Positions 25,805 to 32,313 of a stretch of DNA of 45,782 bases are shown in pieces. Source of the DNA: Acidobacteriota bacterium (GTDB lineage Bacteria > Acidobacteriota > Polarisedimenticolia > Polarisedimenticolales > Polarisedimenticolaceae); NCBI GenBank assembly GCA_029861955.1, contig JAOTYK010000028.1:1-45782 (forward strand), read 5' to 3'. A model generated the notes under the pieces. The model was given only the letters and a program-made list of their open reading frames with translations. It was not told the origin of the DNA and searched no databases. Position 1 is the stretch's first letter. Each line of letters opens with the position of its first letter. The position numbers and the translations under genes were made by a program.

Positions 25805-25982
25805 CGTGACCTCTCTCCCGCCCCTCATCCGCACGATTGGTTCAAGTTTACCCCAAAAACACCGGCACAATGCGATCCTGGCGATTGGAAGAACAGCAGG
25901 TTCCCTCAAGACCGTCGAGGCTTACCCTGCGTAGCCTGGGCGGATACGGGTTTCAAACAACCCGACCAATAAGGAGAAATGA

Positions 25983-26246
25983 ATGAAGAGAGTTCTGATT
26001 GCATCGTTGACCGCATGCGCGCTGGTCGTCGTAGTACTGGGAGCGACGACGCTCATGACGCCTCCCGTCGAGGCCAGACCCGCCTGCCCGAAGGGCGGGC
26101 CGGTCAGCAACATCTTCTGCGGCGGAATCGCGGGCATCGAATGCCCCGGCAATCTCGTTTGTATCGACGATCCCCGAGACAACTGCTGCCCCCAGACGGG
26201 TGGAGCGGATTGCGGCGGGGTCTGCGTCCGACGCGGCCGAAGGTAG
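25983..26246 (+). CDS. Small secreted Cys-rich protein
   Basis: 87 residues. A strong Shine-Dalgarno, AAGGAG (25971-25976), sits before the ATG. Signal peptide at about 1-31 (ALVVVVLGATTLMTPPVEA). The mature part of about 56 residues has eight Cys, in the pattern CPKGGPVSNIFCGGIAGIEC then LVCIDDPRDNCCPQTGGADC and GGVCV, with a DDPRD loop. Similar CPxGLxCxDDPxDxC proteins are common as hypothetical exported proteins in proteobacteria and acidobacteria; no activity is known to me. An even number of Cys and the membrane-bound thioredoxin gene next door suggest it is disulfide-bonded and matured by that partner (inference). No Trp, so it cannot carry a tryptophan-derived cofactor. Confidence 0.85.
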   Translation: MKRVLIASLTACALVVVVLGATTLMTPPVEARPACPKGGPVSNIFCGGIAGIECPGNLVCIDDPRDNCCPQTGGADCGGVCVRRGRR

Positions 26247-26251
26247 AAGTT

Positions 26252-26292
26252 TGACCTGGGCCGTGAGATCATCTCGCGGTCCAGGTCATTTT
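26252..26292 (+). terminator. Long stem-loop between the Cys-rich protein and thioredoxin genes
   Basis: The stem pairs 26252-26268 with 26272-26288 (17 pairs, two of them G-U wobbles) around a 3-base loop, followed by TTTTCC. It begins 6 bases after the stop of the Cys-rich gene and ends 18 bases before the thioredoxin start. It should act as a (partial) terminator or mRNA stabiliser, giving more of the first product than of the second. Confidence 0.7.
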
Positions 26293-26305
26293 CCGCGAGG
26301 CTTCC

Positions 26306-26848
26306 ATGTCGGACCACAACCGGATTCTCAACATCGCGCTAGTCGTGATGGTCGTCGCCCTGGTGGTGATCTCGGGGCTGTTGATCCATCAGAATCGACA
26401 GCTTAGAGCGATGCTGGAATCCCAGTACAACGCTGAACTGGAAGAGATACCGCGACTCGAAGTCGGAGATGTGGTGGAAGGGTTCACTCTGCCCGCGCTG
26501 GACGGTGCCCAGACCAATCTCGATTACACCGACCGGGAAACCCTGTTGCTGTTTTTCTCCCCCGATTGCCCCGCCTGCAAGACCAACTTCGCCAACTGGC
26601 AGGCGATCGAAGACTCCGACCTCGGAGACAACCGACGCGTGGTCTTCATCTCGACGGTCGACGAAGAACGAACGCGTCAGTACGTGGCGGACAAGAACTT
26701 GCGCAGCGAGGTGCTCGTCGGTAGCCCGAGCGTCCTCGATCGCTACAAGGTGGCCCGCATCCCGACGACCGTGCAGGTCGGCCCGGGCGGCGTCGTGAAC
26801 GGTGTCTGGATCGGCGTGCTCTCGGAGGCCGTCGTCGCAGAACTCTGA
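26306..26848 (+). CDS. Membrane-anchored TlpA/MauD-like thioredoxin
   Basis: 180 residues: N-terminal TM (about 9-27, ILNIALVVMVVALVVISGLL), short helical linker, then a thioredoxin fold (about 50-178) facing the periplasm. Active site FFSPDCPACKTNF (CPAC) and cis-proline loop RIPTTVQV are present, so it should be redox-active. The FFSPDCPxCK sequence is closest in style to MauD-type proteins, which help form disulfides in Cys-rich partners. It follows a gene for an eight-Cys exported protein, the obvious candidate client. CGCGAGGC upstream is a weak ribosome-binding site. Confidence 0.88.
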   Translation: MSDHNRILNIALVVMVVALVVISGLLIHQNRQLRAMLESQYNAELEEIPRLEVGDVVEGFTLPALDGAQTNLDYTDRETLLLFFSPDCPACKTNFANWQAIEDSDLGDNRRVVFISTVDEERTRQYVADKNLRSEVLVGSPSVLDRYKVARIPTTVQVGPGGVVNGVWIGVLSEAVVAEL

Positions 26849-27077
26849 CCCGCCCTCCCGGCTGTTTCCCCCCTCCCTTCATACGTAGAACTCCCGATAC
26901 CAAGCTCTGGCGATCAGAGTACTTTGTTCCCATGCGCGGAATCCCACCCAACGATGGGATCAAGTCCATCCGCGACGTGGTGGCACCGATGGAACGCCGG
27001 CAAGACATCAAACGGATCGTGGGTTCCCACGGCCGATCCATACTCAGCAACAAGAACACCTAATCAGGGGAGGCATC

Positions 27078-28367
27078 ATGAAGAAGAACACGCCCTTACT
27101 CATCGTCATATTGGGTGGTCTACTCCTGATGTTTCCATTCAATGCTGCCGCACAGAGCTACTTCGGCGCAGAAGCCTGTGCGAACTGCCATATCACCCAG
27201 CACAACGAGTGGATCGTCTCCGGTCATCCCTGGAAGCTCGTTTCGTCTGAGGTCGCTCAGAACCGTGCGGTCCCTCTTCCGCAGCCACCCCTGCCGCCGG
27301 GCGTGTCGGGTCTGACGTGGGACGACGTGAGTTACATCATCGGCGGCTACAAATGGAAGGTCCGCTACATCGACAACGACGGCTACATCATCACCTCGGT
27401 GGATACCGACGGCGATGGATTGGCCGACACCCCCGGCATGAACCAGTACAACATGCTGACGGGGGAGTGGTCCGACTACCATCCCGGGGAAGAGTTCAAG
27501 CCGTACAACTGTGGGACCTGTCACACAACCGGTTGGGTGCCCGACACCGACTGGGAGACCGACGGCGATCTTTCGGACAACCAGGACGGTCTTCCCGGAA
27601 TGCACGGCACCTTCGCGTTCGGCGGCGTGCAGTGTGAAGCCTGTCATGGCCCCGGCGCGCACTTCTCCGGCGAGTACCAGGGCATCGACGACTCAGCGGC
27701 TGCCTGCGGGAGCTGTCACTTCCGTGGCGACACGGCGACGATCCCGGCAAAGGGTGGGTTCATCCGTCACCACGAGCAGTACAACGAGCAACTGGCCAGC
27801 CCTCATGCGGAACTGAAGTGTGTCAGCTGTCACAACCCGCACAAGAAGGCCGAGTACTCGATCGTGACCTCCTGCGAGGATTGCCACTCCGGTATCGCCG
27901 ACTCCTACGCCCTGACCGAAATGGGCGAATTCGGCGTCGAATGCCAGGACTGTCACATGCCGTTCGCCACCAAGTCCGCCCAGGCACTGGGCCCCTACAA
28001 GGGCGACATACGGACCCACCTGTTCCGCATCAATACCGATGCGGATGCGAACCTCTTCACCGAGGATGGTGGTTTGGTGCTCCTGGACGAGATGGGTCAG
28101 GCCGGAGTCACGCTGGACTTCGCCTGCCTGAGTTGTCACCAGGGCGAGAACCTGCTCTGGGCGGAAGACTACGCCAAGAACTTCCACGAGATGGAGGAGC
28201 CCGACGAAGTTTGCCTCTGTCATATTCCGCGGGGTAACCCGAGGAATCGACACGACATCTGTGTCGATCCCGATGATGTCGCCGCGCACTTGAACCACGG
28301 CGACGTGCTGGACGAATGTGCGAACGTTGAGGTAGTGGACAGATTCCGGAGGAGAACTTCAAACTAG
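27078..28367 (+). CDS. Octahaem c-type cytochrome (cytochrome c554-like) with C-terminal CHIPxGN module
   Basis: 429 residues. GGGGAGG (27067-27073) precedes the ATG; signal peptide at 1-25. Eight CXXCH sites start at residues 34, 145, 186, 210, 248, 266, 289 and 350, with distal His candidates in between (HHEQ, SPHAE, THLF). The arrangement fits the cytochrome c554/multihaem oxidoreductase group that shuttles electrons in the periplasm; a specific substrate (nitrogen or sulfur oxide) cannot be assigned. The last 50 residues add a separate module, CLCHIPRGNPRNRHDICVDP followed by AAHLNHGDVLDEC, seen elsewhere as a tail on secreted proteins. It is monocistronic, closed by a perfect terminator, and lies upstream of the Rrf2 regulator. 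Confidence 0.92.
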   Translation: MKKNTPLLIVILGGLLLMFPFNAAAQSYFGAEACANCHITQHNEWIVSGHPWKLVSSEVAQNRAVPLPQPPLPPGVSGLTWDDVSYIIGGYKWKVRYIDNDGYIITSVDTDGDGLADTPGMNQYNMLTGEWSDYHPGEEFKPYNCGTCHTTGWVPDTDWETDGDLSDNQDGLPGMHGTFAFGGVQCEACHGPGAHFSGEYQGIDDSAAACGSCHFRGDTATIPAKGGFIRHHEQYNEQLASPHAELKCVSCHNPHKKAEYSIVTSCEDCHSGIADSYALTEMGEFGVECQDCHMPFATKSAQALGPYKGDIRTHLFRINTDADANLFTEDGGLVLLDEMGQAGVTLDFACLSCHQGENLLWAEDYAKNFHEMEEPDEVCLCHIPRGNPRNRHDICVDPDDVAAHLNHGDVLDECANVEVVDRFRRRTSN

Positions 28368-28388
28368 TTTCATCGACCATGAGAGAGA

Positions 28389-28426
28389 GGGGCCACCCGG
28401 AGAGCCGGGTGGCCCCTTGTGTGTTT
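28389..28426 (+). terminator. Intrinsic terminator after the octahaem cytochrome gene
   Basis: A perfect 12-base stem (GGGGCCACCCGG / CCGGGTGGCCCC) with an AGAG loop, followed by TTGTGTGTTT, 21 bases past the cytochrome stop. It isolates the cytochrome transcript from the Rrf2 gene. Confidence 0.92.
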
Positions 28427-28458
28427 GGTCGCAAATCGAGGTCAAGATAGATATGCGT

Positions 28459-28468
28459 TATCCGGAAT
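28459..28468 (+). promoter_or_regulatory. Half-site TATCCGGAAT upstream of the Rrf2 gene (putative autoregulatory site)
   Basis: The ten bases TATCCGGAAT recur as one arm (reverse strand) of the palindrome at 29061-29085 in front of the next operon, and both are followed within six bases by ACG. The site is 49 bases before the Rrf2 start, where a promoter is expected, suggesting the regulator controls itself and the downstream operon. Confidence 0.45.
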
Positions 28469-28516
28469 GTGACGTATCCTCATTCGCAGGAAAAAGCATC
28501 CGAAGTGGGTGGGCCA

Positions 28517-29002
28517 ATGAGATCACTCTCGAAGAAGACCCGGTACGCGTTTCACGGTCTGGCCTATATTGCTGCGTTCTCAAGGGGTAAGCCGATTCCG
28601 TTTGACGAGATCCTGGCCTACCTGCGGGCCTACTCGCAGAAGCTGACGCTTTCTCCGGGATACATCGCCAAGATCTTCCAGGACGTCGCGCGGGCCGGCT
28701 TCACCCAGGCTGCTTCGGGTCCGGGTGGGGGATACCTGCTTGCCCGCGAACCCGAGACCGTTTGCATGGTCGACATCATTGAAGCGCTTGAAGGGCCTCT
28801 CGTTTCCCAGTGCTGCCTGCTCTCGGTGGGGGATTGCCCTCGCCAGTCGCGATGCGGCGTGCGTTCCGTCATTCGTGAAGCCGAGATGGCGCAGTACCGC
28901 GTTTTCGAGGGCGAAACGTTGGCGACACTCGCGGCCAAAGTGGAGTTCCCGGAACCGTCGGTGATCCAGGCTCTGCGAGAACGAGACAAACCCACCCGCT
29001 AG
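28517..29002 (+). CDS. Rrf2-family transcriptional regulator with Cys cluster (IscR/NsrR type)
   Basis: 161 residues from the ATG at 28517 (MRSLSKKTRYAFHGLAYIAA, the usual Rrf2 start); frame is open 16 codons upstream from a GTG but that lacks family sequence. The winged helix has YIAKIFQDVARAGFTQAASG and the hallmark GPGGGYLLAREP. The wing is followed by Cys99, Cys100, Cys107 and Cys113 (QCCLLSVGDCPRQSRCGV), matching the three-Cys Fe-S site of IscR and NsrR with one extra Cys. It should sense Fe-S status, nitric oxide or redox state. The helix-turn-helix has an insertion of about 8 residues (YLRAYSQKL) relative to IscR. It lies just upstream of a promoter with a palindrome. Confidence 0.9.
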   Translation: MRSLSKKTRYAFHGLAYIAAFSRGKPIPFDEILAYLRAYSQKLTLSPGYIAKIFQDVARAGFTQAASGPGGGYLLAREPETVCMVDIIEALEGPLVSQCCLLSVGDCPRQSRCGVRSVIREAEMAQYRVFEGETLATLAAKVEFPEPSVIQALRERDKPTR

Positions 29003-29027
29003 CGGAATCGGGTGGCCTTTCGGTCTT
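28992..29027 (+). terminator. Putative terminator at the end of the Rrf2 gene
   Basis: CCACCCG (28992-28998) pairs with CGGGTGG (29009-29015) around a 10-base loop and is followed by CCTTTCGGTCTTTT. The stem overlaps the last codons and the stop of the Rrf2 gene and ends just before the next promoter. The U-tract is interrupted, so efficiency is uncertain. Confidence 0.5.
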
Positions 29028-29035
29028 TTCGGCCC

Positions 29036-29063
29036 TTGACACAGGGTTGAGATCTCGTATATT
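29036..29063 (+). promoter_or_regulatory. Sigma70-like promoter of the extracytoplasmic haem/propeller operon
   Basis: TTGACA (29036-29041, perfect -35), 16-base spacer, TATATT (29058-29063, -10). Transcription would start near 29070, leaving about 23 bases before the ATG at 29093 with no Shine-Dalgarno. It is one of the few AT-rich spots here and is the best promoter in the window. Confidence 0.75.
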
Positions 29064-29085
29064 CCGGATATTCAATATCCGAAAT
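29061..29085. promoter_or_regulatory. Palindromic operator overlapping the -10 box (putative Rrf2 site)
   Basis: The core CGGATATT-C-AATATCCG (29065-29081) is perfect; extended arms ATTCCGGATATT / AATATCCGAAAT have one mismatch over 12 pairs. It covers the -10 box and start point, the position expected for a repressor that blocks polymerase. The adjacent Rrf2 gene and the shared half-site at 28459 make that protein the likely binder (inference). Confidence 0.65.
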
Positions 29086-29092
29086 AGTGCCA

Positions 29093-30850
29093 ATGTCTGC
29101 GAATAACATCCACATTTCGGGCTTTTTCTATCCAAGCCCGCCTGCCAGCGACCGTCGTCTCGACCGGCCACCGCCGCGACTGTCAGGAATCTGGCTGCTG
29201 TGCCTGCTGCTCCTCGCGGCCTGCTCCGCGGAAACCGCACGGGTGTCGACCAGGGACGATCTGGCCGGGGCCCGGAAATCGGAGTCGGTGAGCCTGCCGG
29301 ATCCGGTCGCGGGAGGCGGCTTCAAGGATGTCACCCTCGGCGCCGGCATCCGTGCTCGACATCATGCGCCCACGCCCGATCTGACCAACATCATCGATGC
29401 GGTGGGGGGAGGGGCAGCGTTTGGCGACCTCGATGGGGACGGCTGGCTGGACCTGGTCGTGGCCAGTGGTCCGCGGAGTCCCGACCCGGACGGAGCGCCC
29501 GACGCACACCAGGGCATGCGGCTCTATCGCAACCTCGGGAACGGTACGTTCGAAGACGTCACCGACCGTACGGGAATCCCGGCATCGACCGGCGCCGTCG
29601 CGATCGCTGTTGGCGATGTGAACGGGGATGGTCATCGCGACCTGTACCTGGCGGATCGCGGTCCCAACCGATTGTTCATCAACCGGGGAGACGGGTCGTT
29701 CGACGAGGCCTCGTCCGCCTCCGGGGTGGCGGATCCGCGCTTCAGTGTCGGCGCGGCGTTTCTCGATATCGAAGACGACGGAGATCTCGATCTCTACGTC
29801 GCCAACTACCTCGAGTTCGACCCGCGGGAAGACAATTTCTTTGCTCCCGACGGGTACCCCGGCCCTCTCTCTTACAAGGCCGAGGGAGATACGCTTTACC
29901 GTAATCGTGGTGACGGCACGTTCGAGGACGTGACGTCGTCCTCCGGCATCGGTTCGGTGATCGGACGCGGGATGAGTATCGCGACCGCCGACTTCGACCG
30001 AGACGGAGACACGGACATCTTCGTGGCCAACGACGCGACAGCGAACTTCCTGTTGCTCAACGACGGCTCCGGTCTGTTCTCCGAAAACGGTCTCGTCGCC
30101 GGCGTCGCCATGGGCGTGAACGGGGAGCAGACGGCGGCGATGGCGGCCGATGTCGGGGATCTCGATGGGGACGGTCTGCTCGACCTGGCCGTCTCGGACA
30201 CCAGCTACGGCGCGGTTTATCGACAGACTCCCAACGGTGGTTTTCGCGACGAGGTCATGGGTTCCGGGGTGGGGGCCCTCTCCGGCCAGTACGTCAGCTG
30301 GGGGCAGAATCTGCTTGATTTCGACAACGACGGTCGACTCGATCTATTCGTCGCGAATGGCGGTCTTCACCATCTGGTGGGTTGGGAAGACCTACTGATG
30401 CGCAACGTCGGAGATTTTAGATTCGAGGATGCCACCGAGGCGGGAGGTTCCTACTTCGCATCGCGCAACATCGGTAGGTCGTCGATCGTGGCGGACTACG
30501 ACAACGATGGCGACATGGATCTGTTTGTCACGAGTCTGAACGGCCATCATGTTCTGCTTCGAAATGACATCGCCGGACGCGACTCGTGGGTCATGCTGGA
30601 TCTGGTCGGACGGCGATCGCGAGATCCCTTTGGCGCGCAGGTCCAGATGCAGATCGCAGGGGAGACGCTGGGCGGCGCCAGTCGGAGCCGGTCGGCCTAC
30701 CTCGGGCAGGGGGATTCGCGACTCCACTTCGGGCTAGGTCCCGAGGATCGCTCGATCGACCGAATCCGGATCGATTGGCCGGGCGGCGGAAGCAGCGTGG
30801 TCTCCAACGTCGCGCCGCGTCAGATCGTGCGGATCGAGGAGGGCCTGTGA
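29093..30850 (+). CDS. FG-GAP/ASPIC-UnbV lipoprotein, first gene of the operon
   Basis: 585 residues from the ATG at 29093 (a GTG is two codons earlier). An unusually long, Pro/Arg-containing N-region of about 30 residues precedes the lipoprotein signal LSGIWLLCLLLLAACS. Domains: FG-GAP propeller (about 60-490) with Ca loops such as FGDLDGDGWLDLVVASG, VGDVNGDGHRDLYLAD, LDIEDDGDLDLYVANY and VADYDNDGDMDLFVTS; ASPIC/UnbV domain at the end (PFGAQVQMQIAGETLGGASR; HFGLGPEDRSIDRIRIDWPG). The same architecture occurs in proteins linked to haem or vanadium enzymes but has no fixed function. The stop overlaps the next start (GTGA at 30847-30850). Confidence 0.88.
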   Translation: MSANNIHISGFFYPSPPASDRRLDRPPPRLSGIWLLCLLLLAACSAETARVSTRDDLAGARKSESVSLPDPVAGGGFKDVTLGAGIRARHHAPTPDLTNIIDAVGGGAAFGDLDGDGWLDLVVASGPRSPDPDGAPDAHQGMRLYRNLGNGTFEDVTDRTGIPASTGAVAIAVGDVNGDGHRDLYLADRGPNRLFINRGDGSFDEASSASGVADPRFSVGAAFLDIEDDGDLDLYVANYLEFDPREDNFFAPDGYPGPLSYKAEGDTLYRNRGDGTFEDVTSSSGIGSVIGRGMSIATADFDRDGDTDIFVANDATANFLLLNDGSGLFSENGLVAGVAMGVNGEQTAAMAADVGDLDGDGLLDLAVSDTSYGAVYRQTPNGGFRDEVMGSGVGALSGQYVSWGQNLLDFDNDGRLDLFVANGGLHHLVGWEDLLMRNVGDFRFEDATEAGGSYFASRNIGRSSIVADYDNDGDMDLFVTSLNGHHVLLRNDIAGRDSWVMLDLVGRRSRDPFGAQVQMQIAGETLGGASRSRSAYLGQGDSRLHFGLGPEDRSIDRIRIDWPGGGSSVVSNVAPRQIVRIEEGL

Positions 30851-32313
30851 GGGCCGGCGCCGTATCGACGCTCGGTCGCGTAGCCGCTCTCGCCTGTTTC
30901 GTCATGGTCTGCGCAGGCTGCAGCCCCACACCCGCCACCGCGCCCGCAAAGACTCTCTCCGATCTGGTGGTCGTTCAGTTGCCGATCGCGCAGAGTGTCG
31001 TCGATCCCGCCCAGCGCCTCGATCTCGACGCGAGGTACCCGCTGGGGAGCCGCGTCATCCGGGTCCGTCCAGGCTCATCCGCGGACGACTGGACCGTCCT
31101 CTCCCGGGGGTTCGCGACAGCCGGCGCCCCTGCGGTCTCACCCGACGGATCTCGGGTGATGTTCGCCGGTCGGAGGACCGCGGATGCTCGCTGGGGCGTT
31201 TACGAGTGTTCGGCGCTCGGATCCAAACCGCGCAAGGTGATCGTATTGGATCGCGACTGCGGCGATCCTGCCTATTTGACGGCGGACCGATGGGTCGTCG
31301 TGTGTGCCGTTGACGGCCAGGACGTGGCGACGATCTCGGGGTCCCGTCGGGAATTGTTCACCGCCACGAGATCACGTTCGAACGTCGAACGGATCACCTT
31401 CGGCGTCGGTTCGGCGTCCGATCCGTCCCGACTCGGTGACGGCAGGATTCTTTTCTCCATGAAGCAGGGCCTGCAGGCCGCTCTGTTCACGGTCAATCCC
31501 GACGGTTCGATGATCGAGCCGTTCTTCGGAAGCCACCAGTTCGGGTCGATCCGATCTCGCCCGCGTGCGACGACCGACGGAGGCGTGGTCTTCATCGCCA
31601 CCGATCCGGACGGCAACACTCGTTTGGAACGGGTGGAGACGCGCCGCCCGCTCGCGACCGCGCGAACGCTCGTGTTCGATGCGGGCTCCGAACAGCGTCT
31701 CGCCGACCTCCGTTCGGCCGAACCGATGGTCGATGGCGGGCTACTGCTGACCGGCCGGATGCGGTCCGGGACGGGTTCTGCGCGGACGTCAGCCGTCTTT
31801 CGGACGGTTCCCGGGGTTCAAGCGTTGCAGCCGGTGTTCGACGATCCCGCGTGGGACGAGGTCGAGGCCGTCGCTCTCTCGATCGTGGAGCCGCCGCGCG
31901 GAAAACCGTCCGGCCGGCGAACGGACCTGACCAGCGGAAAGCTGATCCTCTACGATGCGAACCGATCCGACGGCGTGGTGGGTCCGTCCCCCGGAACGCC
32001 ACGCGCGGTCGAACTCGTCGTGCAGGCCTTTTCTGAAGGTCGGCCGCAAACGTTGGGAGTCGTCCCGCTCGAGGCCGACGGCTCGCTCTTCGCCGAGGTG
32101 CCTCCCGATCGACCGATCCGTGTGCGCTCCGTTGACGCGAACGGGGCCGAGATCTCGACATCCGCGTGGTTCTGGGTTCGGCCGGGGGAGACGCGGGCCT
32201 GTTTCGGTTGCCACGAAAGCCGCGAGTCGGCACCGGTGAACCGCAGGGTCCTGTCCACGACGCGGCCGCCTATCTCGCTCGTCGAGACGACCGTCGAGGT
32301 GGCCCGGCGATGA
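30847..32313 (+). CDS. HzsA-related mono-haem lipoprotein with PD40-like propeller
   Basis: 488 residues from a GTG at 30847 overlapping the previous stop; frame upstream lies inside the FG-GAP gene. Lipoprotein signal ACFVMVCAGCS. Residues about 80-340 contain PD40/WD40-like blades (PAVSPDGSRVMFAGRRTADA; GDGRILFSMKQGLQAALFTV). The C-terminal part has the beta domain seen in hydrazine synthase alpha-like proteins, then one haem site, RACFGCHESRE (Cys452-His456). Proteins named HzsA-related share this fold in organisms that do not make hydrazine, so hydrazine chemistry is not implied. The next gene overlaps as ATGA (32310-32313). Confidence 0.75.
   Translation: MRAGAVSTLGRVAALACFVMVCAGCSPTPATAPAKTLSDLVVVQLPIAQSVVDPAQRLDLDARYPLGSRVIRVRPGSSADDWTVLSRGFATAGAPAVSPDGSRVMFAGRRTADARWGVYECSALGSKPRKVIVLDRDCGDPAYLTADRWVVVCAVDGQDVATISGSRRELFTATRSRSNVERITFGVGSASDPSRLGDGRILFSMKQGLQAALFTVNPDGSMIEPFFGSHQFGSIRSRPRATTDGGVVFIATDPDGNTRLERVETRRPLATARTLVFDAGSEQRLADLRSAEPMVDGGLLLTGRMRSGTGSARTSAVFRTVPGVQALQPVFDDPAWDEVEAVALSIVEPPRGKPSGRRTDLTSGKLILYDANRSDGVVGPSPGTPRAVELVVQAFSEGRPQTLGVVPLEADGSLFAEVPPDRPIRVRSVDANGAEISTSAWFWVRPGETRACFGCHESRESAPVNRRVLSTTRPPISLVETTVEVARR

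Noticed and set aside
26932-27063. Open frame of 43 codons before the octahaem cytochrome
   Set aside because: No ribosome-binding site, no recognisable motif, and it lies in the likely promoter/leader of the cytochrome gene.
30847-32313. Hydrazine synthase
   Set aside because: Only a distant HzsA-like beta domain and a single haem site are visible; beta/gamma subunits and other anammox genes are absent.
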